Source of the DNA: CAYMST01 sp964393115
GTDB taxonomy: Bacteria; Bacteroidota; Bacteroidia; Cytophagales; Cyclobacteriaceae
Direction: 5' to 3'
Assembly (NCBI GenBank): GCA_964393115.1
Contig: CAYMST010000166.1
Location: 1-10,858 of the forward strand
Length of the DNA: 10,858 bases
Part shown: piece by piece, positions 5,580 through 10,858 of the stretch
Position numbering within the stretch: the stretch's first letter is position 1
Layout: each line of letters begins with the position of its first letter
Program-made: the position numbers and the translations under genes
Notes under the pieces: generated by a model
The model's input: only the letters and a program-made list of their open reading frames with translations
Database searches by the model: none
What the model was told of the DNA's origin: nothing

Positions 5580-6377
5580 CTACTTTTCCCAACTAAAATC
5601 TCCAGGCTCGACACTATCATCCCCGAAAAAGGAACGTGAACAGGTTTTAATCTTCAAATACAAATCATAGTCATTTACGGCCTCATTCACTTCTTCTTCG
5701 CTCATTTTACAATGTGTTAAAAAACTATGGTAGGTAGAATCCACAATAGCATAACCCATGATTTCGAGAACAGCATCAATTTTTTCCTTGATTCGTATCT
5801 GTTCTTTGATCCGTAACTGAAGCTTCCAATACTTCTTCTCTTCCTTATATTCTGAACTTATCATCCTGTACAAAGCTGTAAGTGGATGAGAAACGGTTCC
5901 GCTTAATCCAAGTTTAAAATTGCGTGTGTCTTTTCCTCGCTGACTATAATCAAAACCAGGAACGAGATATTCAGGCCTATTCTCTCTTTCGAGAACTGTC
6001 TCCATTTTCTTTTTTCCGATAACGGTAACGGAGTCTAATCGTTTGACTTCAGGTTTCATGGTTAAAACCATGATATCATCTCCTATCAATATTGAGTCAA
6101 CGATCAATGCAATATCTTGGAAACCCAAGTGGCTAAATACCAAAGAATCAGAAATGGCTATGGTCATATCAAAAATTCCCTCATGTGAAGTATTCGCTAC
6201 CCATCGCTTATTTTGAAAAATATTAACCTCAGGAAGTACCTTACCACTTTCAGCATTCAAAACCACCCCTACAAATCTCATATGGTCACCCTGAGCCATC
6301 ACAGAGACCCCAGAAAGGCCTATACCTATAAGAGCTAAAATATAACGCTTGATTTTTTGATGTATAGGATGTCTCAC
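5580..6377 (-). CDS. Carboxypeptidase-like regulatory domain protein
   Basis: A 265-residue exported protein. A signal peptide (basic MRHPIHQKIKR, ILALIGIGLSGVSV core, VMAQ end near residue 29) precedes a CarboxypepD_reg-like beta-sandwich at ~35-122: FVGVVLNAESGKVLPEVNIF, the turn TSHEGIFDM, and DSLVFSHLGFQD. This is the domain that often opens TonB-dependent SusC-like receptors, but here no plug or barrel follows. Instead a helical, charged C-terminus (SHPLTALYRMIS, then K- and E-rich helices from ~175) continues, a layout known from a Bacteroidota protein family of unclear function. The start is GTG; no in-frame ATG lies upstream, and the first internal Met falls at the end of the signal peptide. 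It lies 123 bases after the giant T9SS protein on the same strand. Probably periplasmic or outer-membrane associated. Confidence 0.82.
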   Translation of the reverse strand: MRHPIHQKIKRYILALIGIGLSGVSVMAQGDHMRFVGVVLNAESGKVLPEVNIFQNKRWVANTSHEGIFDMTIAISDSLVFSHLGFQDIALIVDSILIGDDIMVLTMKPEVKRLDSVTVIGKKKMETVLERENRPEYLVPGFDYSQRGKDTRNFKLGLSGTVSHPLTALYRMISSEYKEEKKYWKLQLRIKEQIRIKEKIDAVLEIMGYAIVDSTYHSFLTHCKMSEEEVNEAVNDYDLYLKIKTCSRSFFGDDSVEPGDFSWEK

Positions 6378-6471
6378 ATTGGTGATGTCTTTTATCTCTG
6401 GTCGAGTGAAAAAATTGATATAACTATTTATTCAAAATAAAAAACTGTCTCAAGCAAAGGAGCTGTGATTC

Positions 6472-6497
6472 AAAAAACGTTTAAATCCCTGTTTTTT
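6472..6497 (-). terminator. Weak possible terminator after the giant protein gene
   Basis: AAAAAAC (6472-6478) pairs with GTTTTTT (6491-6497) around a 12-nt loop, 3 bases past the stop codon of the minus-strand giant gene, leaving a T6 tract on that strand. The stem is almost all A-T, so termination may be leaky and allow read-through into the gene at 5580-6377. Confidence 0.35.
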
Positions 6498-6500
6498 ATA

Positions 6501-9500
6501 TTAACCATCACGCTTAATAATTTTTCTTATTTGACTATCATGCTCAGAAAGAACCCGAACAAAGTATACCCCAGAAACCAGATTACCCAGATCTAAAGAA
6601 ACTTGTTTTCTAAACGAATCATTATAAGGATATTGCTGTTTCCAAAGAATATTTCCATTCAAATCCAAGATTTCAATAGAGCGCAGTCGTTGATGATTAG
6701 TTTTCACCTTTAAATACCTTTTAGTGGGTATTGGTGAAATCTCGACTGTCAATAATTCAGGTGCTTGACTTGTCGTTAACAGAGGATTAATAAATATAAG
6801 CTTGACAATCGAATCACAACTTAGGGAGCTTTTTAGAGTGTCATAATATATTCCCGGGACATCGTACTCATTTTCGTTTATCACTAAAGAAGAACTTGTC
6901 GAAGTGGCAGAATATGTATGCATAACATCACAAGAATTAAGATCTTCGACATGAAATGCCTCGGATCTATAGAAAACTGTCTCCTCACACGTGTTGTCTT
7001 TCACCAACACTATATACTCTCCAAGACTATCGATAACTATTGAATGGGACCTTTGATCAATAAGTTCAACAATTTCATTATCAATACTTTTGTACCATTC
7101 GTACTCAAAATTTTCATTCTCAGCAGTGGAAAGTACATTTCCCAATTGACTAATAGCAACTTCTAAAGGCTCTTCATTTGTATTAATCTGAATAGCATCA
7201 TATCCAATACACTCTCCGGTAAATCTATTCCCAACAAAGACCTTATACTGTACTGATCGAACCGCCGGAAAGTCAAATGAACGATGTCTATTATAAAAAG
7301 AATAGAAATCATATGGCCAAAAATATTCAAGACTGTCGGCAATCAGGTTGGTCTGAAGATGCACTCTACTTCCAGAGCATACTAGCATTTCATCCTTACC
7401 AAAAAAGTCGAGATCTTCCCCTAGTTTCGGAACATATGTCGAAGACACCTCCTCCGTACAGTGTGAACCTTGATCTCTTAACGTTACTTTATAGGTGGTA
7501 GACTCCATCGGTCTAGCTTTAATATTTTCTCTATTGCTAAAATTAGAGAGTCGCGATATGGAAGGATGAGGGCTCCATGAATAATTAACTGTTCCCACTC
7601 CTGCATTGAAATTAGTCCTAACCCTTATATCTATTTCCTCTCCCGGACAGTTACCCGATGAATAAATACAAAGCGTGTCTCCTTTTGACATCTTTATTAT
7701 TCTCATGTCATAAGTAAATTCACTTTTGCACGTGCTTTCTGTACTTGTGCCAATTAGATTCAAAACGGTGTCATCTGCAAACGAAAAAGTAGGACTAGAA
7801 GTAAATGTTGTGTCACCATCTATCCAATAAAACGAATTCGCATCCGTAGGCAGATCTAATACAAAATCTTCATTTGTGCATATTGGAAATTTATTGAAAA
7901 ATCTATGATCCTCTGTTCTAGAGTACCTCACGTAATGAAATCGTTCCGGTTCTCTCCGATTCCAAGGACCTGGGTTTGTATTGTAGTCGAGGAATAAAGG
8001 CTTTCGCATTTTACAACCTAAACTATCTGTGATTTCGACTTCTATATTCACATCAAAGTCAGTTTTAAAATAGATTTCCGAAGGCTCTTCGTCTGATACA
8101 TAGTCTCCGGGGAACCAGTTATAATGGTATTCGGGGTCTAGATTCAGCACAGTACTATCTCCCTGACACACCTTAATCGTATCAAAATCAAAAGAAAGTG
8201 ATCCAAGAACATCCGGCTTATTAATTAACCTAAACGTCTGTGAATGAGTGCCGCACTTGGACTGTAAGTCTACACGGTACACCTTATTTTCTGTTTCCCG
8301 CACAAGCAGGTTTCTTTGCCTGTTATCGGTTATCTCGGCATCAAAAAACCACTGATATTCTGTAGATATCGGAGCACTTAATACCACTGGTTTATTTGGA
8401 CAAGATGAGATAAGTCTAGAACTTGGAACAGAACCGAAAATGGTTAATCTGTTTGGTAAATCGTAGAATACTCTATGGTCATCAATAGAACGAAACCTCA
8501 AAACAAATCTATTTGATCGACCTACTGAGTCCGGGAGTTGGAATCTTAATGTCCCGCTCTCCTCAGATAGCGTAACCGTTCCAAGGAGATAACTTCGTTC
8601 GAAACTACCCTCCCCATCTGAAAGTAATACTTCAAATTTATTTTCCGAATTTCTCGTTCTCTCAAAGCTTATGGATATCAAGTCAGACTCGCAATAAATA
8701 CTATCATCGGTGGCCAAATGCTCAAATAAAGAACTCTTTAAGCTGGAATATGGAAACTTAATGGCGGTAGAATTATTGGAAACAAAAAAGTTGTGGTCTT
8801 TATCAATCTCCAGTTGTCTTTTGACATTAACTCTATTGGGCTCTTGAATAGAATCACATACGTAAATGACATCGCCTATCTCGTCTCTTTCTATTGAGCA
8901 TAATGATTTGTCGGTCAAAAAATAGAGCTTCGAAGCGGCATCATACGCAAGAGGTGCGCTTTCATATCCATCTGAAGTTTCAACGCTATGTGTATGCAGA
9001 ACATTACCATTGAAATCATATTCCACTATAAAAATAGACTTGTTCACTAGTACTAGCGAATCACCTTTGTATCGAATAACATTGATTGAATCTTGATCAA
9101 AAAAGTAGTTTGGTGACCCCGAAACAATTATACTAGTGTCATTTGTTATAACATCGAAATAGGATACAAAACCAGCACTTTCCCAATTTTGCAATTGTGA
9201 ATAATTCAGCCATTCAAAGTTTCCATCTGAAGCATACTTAGCAAGGAAACCACTTTGTGTAATCTCTATGTCTTCTGAAGAAGATTTTACCGATTGAAAA
9301 ATTATTTCACCACTTATGCCCGCATTTCCCATGAGATAAATGTCATTATTCTTATCAAACTCAATGCGGTTTATGGTTGCGCTTGACTTTATTTCGACTT
9401 GCCATAGAGTATCCAGAAAATTAGATGAAAGTTTGGTCAGGTAATTCCTTCCATATTCGGTGTTGGTCTTCAGTATATGTAATTCACCCTCATTGTTTAG

Positions 9501-10858
9501 ATAAAGTTTTCTGGAATCTGCACTATGTAAATCTTCAATAGGGTGGAAATCAATTATTTCTCCGTGTTTACTGATGGTGATGATATTCGTTCTATGCTCG
9601 TTGGGAATATTGATCTTTCTCCCGAAAGCGTCAATTAAAAACTTCTCGGGTGATTTCGTTGAATTGAAGCTAACATACAGGGTATCATTGTGCATTAATA
9701 AGTTACTAAAACTACTGCTAATCTGTGCCGAGATATTCCATTGCAATACATCATCATTTGAATAACGAGCTAAAAATCCGTAACGTGGACTTATAGTACT
9801 CCCCTTACTGCTTGGAAGTTCTCCGGTGGTAAGTCCCGCTATATAATACCCAAGCTTATCAATGAGAAGTCCTTTGTTATTTCCTCGGAATTCGAAACGG
9901 TTTGACCCTCCGGAACTACCATAAATGGTCACTGAATCAACACTTCTAACTATACAATTGCTCAACGAATCAGTAGAAGTCATCTCAACTGTATAAGTCC
10001 CCGGAGAATCAAAGCTTATTGTATCTATTTCAGTCAAATCTGATACTTCCAAAACACGACCATCACCATAGTCAATTTTATAGTTCATCATCCCAAAACC
10101 CGAAAGACTTATCGGTAACTCTTCACCTACATAGGCATTTATTTTACCAATGTCATACGTCGTAAAAACAGGACTTTGGGCAATGGCTAGTCTGTTCTGT
10201 ACAGATCGAGTACATTGATTATCTGTATTTATCATCCAGAAATTGATGAACTTATCGGTAATATCTTTTGAAGGAATTGTAAAGGTGATATCATTATTAA
10301 CTCTAATAACCTCCTCAACACTTGAACTTTTGAGCTGACCCTCTGTTATGAACCAGTAGCTATTGACAGTTGAATGATCAAGTACATCATGAAACCTAAA
10401 CCGTAACGAATCTCCACAGTTGGATTCTAATGATAGCTTAGAAGGAATTGATGGTCCTTCTTTAACCAAACTGTCAAATTCAGCAAGTTTTTCAGTTCGA
10501 CATTCATTTTGGCCCCAAATTATCATCGGTGGATAATGATTAACAGAGTTGAGTCTCAAAAACTTTCTTAGATCCCTAGTAAAGGTTTCTGTACTTAATG
10601 TATCATCTCCTTGGGTGATGAAATACTCATAGCTGTACGATGGGAAAATTTCGATGTTTATCTGATTTCCTTCACAGTAGTTCCTGTCCTCTAAGTCAAA
10701 ATGTTTACGCTCCAAATCAAAATAACTTGGGGTTACATGGTATGTCAATGCTCTGGCATTTCCATCTTGTAGAGAGACTAATTCTACAACTGTTACCGAG
10801 TCAAATGTCGTCGTAAGGTTCCAAGTACGTATTGTATCATGACCAACGAGCCAGAAGT
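6501..10858 (-). CDS. Giant T9SS-secreted multidomain surface protein, 5' end outside window
   Basis: At least 1451 residues. The frame runs open from the TAA at 6501 to the window edge with no stop, so the N-terminus and signal peptide are missing; a TTG at 10748 is unlikely to be the true start. In order: Ig-like segments; a PKD-like domain (about 10160-9918; YKIDYGDG, SPGTYTVEM); a beta-propeller-like block (about 9900-8853) with SBBP-like strands such as GFLARYSNDDVLQWN and GFLAKYASDGNFEWL; then a string of Ig/PKD-like domains (8700-6830), many opening with a cysteine and a short acidic or glycine turn (CESDLISI, CQGDSTVL, CTNEDFVL, CPGEEIDI, CSGSRVHL). Near the end is the repeat-like YYDTLKSSLSCDSIVKL. 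Residues from ~6746 to 6504 are a T9SS type A sorting domain: EISPIPTKRYLKVK, IEILDLNGNILW, LDLGNLVSGVYFVRV, basic tail. No enzyme motif is seen; a cell-surface adhesin or gliding-related role is inferred. Confidence 0.88.
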   Translation of the reverse strand, partial: FWLVGHDTIRTWNLTTTFDSVTVVELVSLQDGNARALTYHVTPSYFDLERKHFDLEDRNYCEGNQINIEIFPSYSYEYFITQGDDTLSTETFTRDLRKFLRLNSVNHYPPMIIWGQNECRTEKLAEFDSLVKEGPSIPSKLSLESNCGDSLRFRFHDVLDHSTVNSYWFITEGQLKSSSVEEVIRVNNDITFTIPSKDITDKFINFWMINTDNQCTRSVQNRLAIAQSPVFTTYDIGKINAYVGEELPISLSGFGMMNYKIDYGDGRVLEVSDLTEIDTISFDSPGTYTVEMTSTDSLSNCIVRSVDSVTIYGSSGGSNRFEFRGNNKGLLIDKLGYYIAGLTTGELPSSKGSTISPRYGFLARYSNDDVLQWNISAQISSSFSNLLMHNDTLYVSFNSTKSPEKFLIDAFGRKINIPNEHRTNIITISKHGEIIDFHPIEDLHSADSRKLYLNNEGELHILKTNTEYGRNYLTKLSSNFLDTLWQVEIKSSATINRIEFDKNNDIYLMGNAGISGEIIFQSVKSSSEDIEITQSGFLAKYASDGNFEWLNYSQLQNWESAGFVSYFDVITNDTSIIVSGSPNYFFDQDSINVIRYKGDSLVLVNKSIFIVEYDFNGNVLHTHSVETSDGYESAPLAYDAASKLYFLTDKSLCSIERDEIGDVIYVCDSIQEPNRVNVKRQLEIDKDHNFFVSNNSTAIKFPYSSLKSSLFEHLATDDSIYCESDLISISFERTRNSENKFEVLLSDGEGSFERSYLLGTVTLSEESGTLRFQLPDSVGRSNRFVLRFRSIDDHRVFYDLPNRLTIFGSVPSSRLISSCPNKPVVLSAPISTEYQWFFDAEITDNRQRNLLVRETENKVYRVDLQSKCGTHSQTFRLINKPDVLGSLSFDFDTIKVCQGDSTVLNLDPEYHYNWFPGDYVSDEEPSEIYFKTDFDVNIEVEITDSLGCKMRKPLFLDYNTNPGPWNRREPERFHYVRYSRTEDHRFFNKFPICTNEDFVLDLPTDANSFYWIDGDTTFTSSPTFSFADDTVLNLIGTSTESTCKSEFTYDMRIIKMSKGDTLCIYSSGNCPGEEIDIRVRTNFNAGVGTVNYSWSPHPSISRLSNFSNRENIKARPMESTTYKVTLRDQGSHCTEEVSSTYVPKLGEDLDFFGKDEMLVCSGSRVHLQTNLIADSLEYFWPYDFYSFYNRHRSFDFPAVRSVQYKVFVGNRFTGECIGYDAIQINTNEEPLEVAISQLGNVLSTAENENFEYEWYKSIDNEIVELIDQRSHSIVIDSLGEYIVLVKDNTCEETVFYRSEAFHVEDLNSCDVMHTYSATSTSSSLVINENEYDVPGIYYDTLKSSLSCDSIVKLIFINPLLTTSQAPELLTVEISPIPTKRYLKVKTNHQRLRSIEILDLNGNILWKQQYPYNDSFRKQVSLDLGNLVSGVYFVRVLSEHDSQIRKIIKRDG

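Noticed and set aside
5551..5580. tRNA D-arm-like bases on the minus strand (TGGTAGAGC)
   Set aside because: No D-stem partner, no anticodon arm and no T-arm nearby; a short chance match.
7277..7501. A 74-codon plus-strand ORF inside the giant gene
   Set aside because: Antisense shadow of the long, domain-bearing minus-strand reading frame; no promoter or family match.
9574..9765. A 63-codon plus-strand ORF inside the giant gene
   Set aside because: Antisense to the propeller region; its hydrophobic look is a by-product of the opposite frame.
1..10858. CRISPR array, insertion sequence, rRNA or a multi-gene defence island
   Set aside because: No regularly spaced repeats, transposase, rRNA sequence or defence gene set was seen on either strand; the toxin-antitoxin pair stands alone.

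Overview
The window is AT-rich DNA that reads as a member of the Bacteroidota, probably a Cytophagales/Flammeovirgaceae-like lineage (the rank below phylum is a guess). Independent signs agree: a C-terminal type IX secretion (T9SS) sorting domain on a giant surface protein, a carboxypeptidase-regulatory-like domain protein, a BlaI/M56 pair whose sensor ends in a TonB C-terminal domain, and two promoters that match the Bacteroidota -33 TTTG / -7 TAnnTTTG pattern with 20-nt spacers.

Left part (1-2935, plus strand). A DUF433 antitoxin and a DUF5615 PIN-like toxin overlap by ATGA (13-593). They are followed by a structured, repeat-like element (about 604-712), gene-poor sequence, and a possible 52-residue small ORF (895-1053). 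A good promoter (1094-1125) then drives a two-gene operon, again with an ATGA overlap. Its first product is a secreted or envelope protein with a YidD domain, a helical region and C-terminal membrane segments. The second is an unrecognised exported protein (2267-2935) that ends before a strong terminator.

Middle part (2936-3748, no intact gene). Three items stand out: a small two-membrane-segment ORF broken by what looks like a one-base loss in an A run (3139-3317), a tRNA 3'-end-like fragment (3527-3555) that could be a pseudo-tRNA or an attachment-site scar, and a perfect bidirectional terminator followed 2 bases later by a BlaI-type palindrome.

Right part (3749-10858, minus strand). A BlaI-family repressor and an M56 (BlaR1-like) metallopeptidase with a C-terminal TonB domain form an operon. 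Its promoter holds one BlaI palindrome exactly between the -33 and -7 boxes, and a second palindrome sits 1 base before the start codon, so autoregulation is very likely. Upstream of this operon lies a carboxypeptidase-like regulatory domain protein, then a giant T9SS-secreted protein (PKD-like, beta-propeller-like and Ig-like domains, sorting signal). The reading frame of the giant protein stays open to the window edge, so its N-terminus lies outside.

Nothing here is a clear new multi-gene defence or biosynthetic system. The best leads are the YidD-fusion operon, the repeated BlaI palindromes including one with no obvious target gene, and the broken microprotein and tRNA-like scar in the middle gap.
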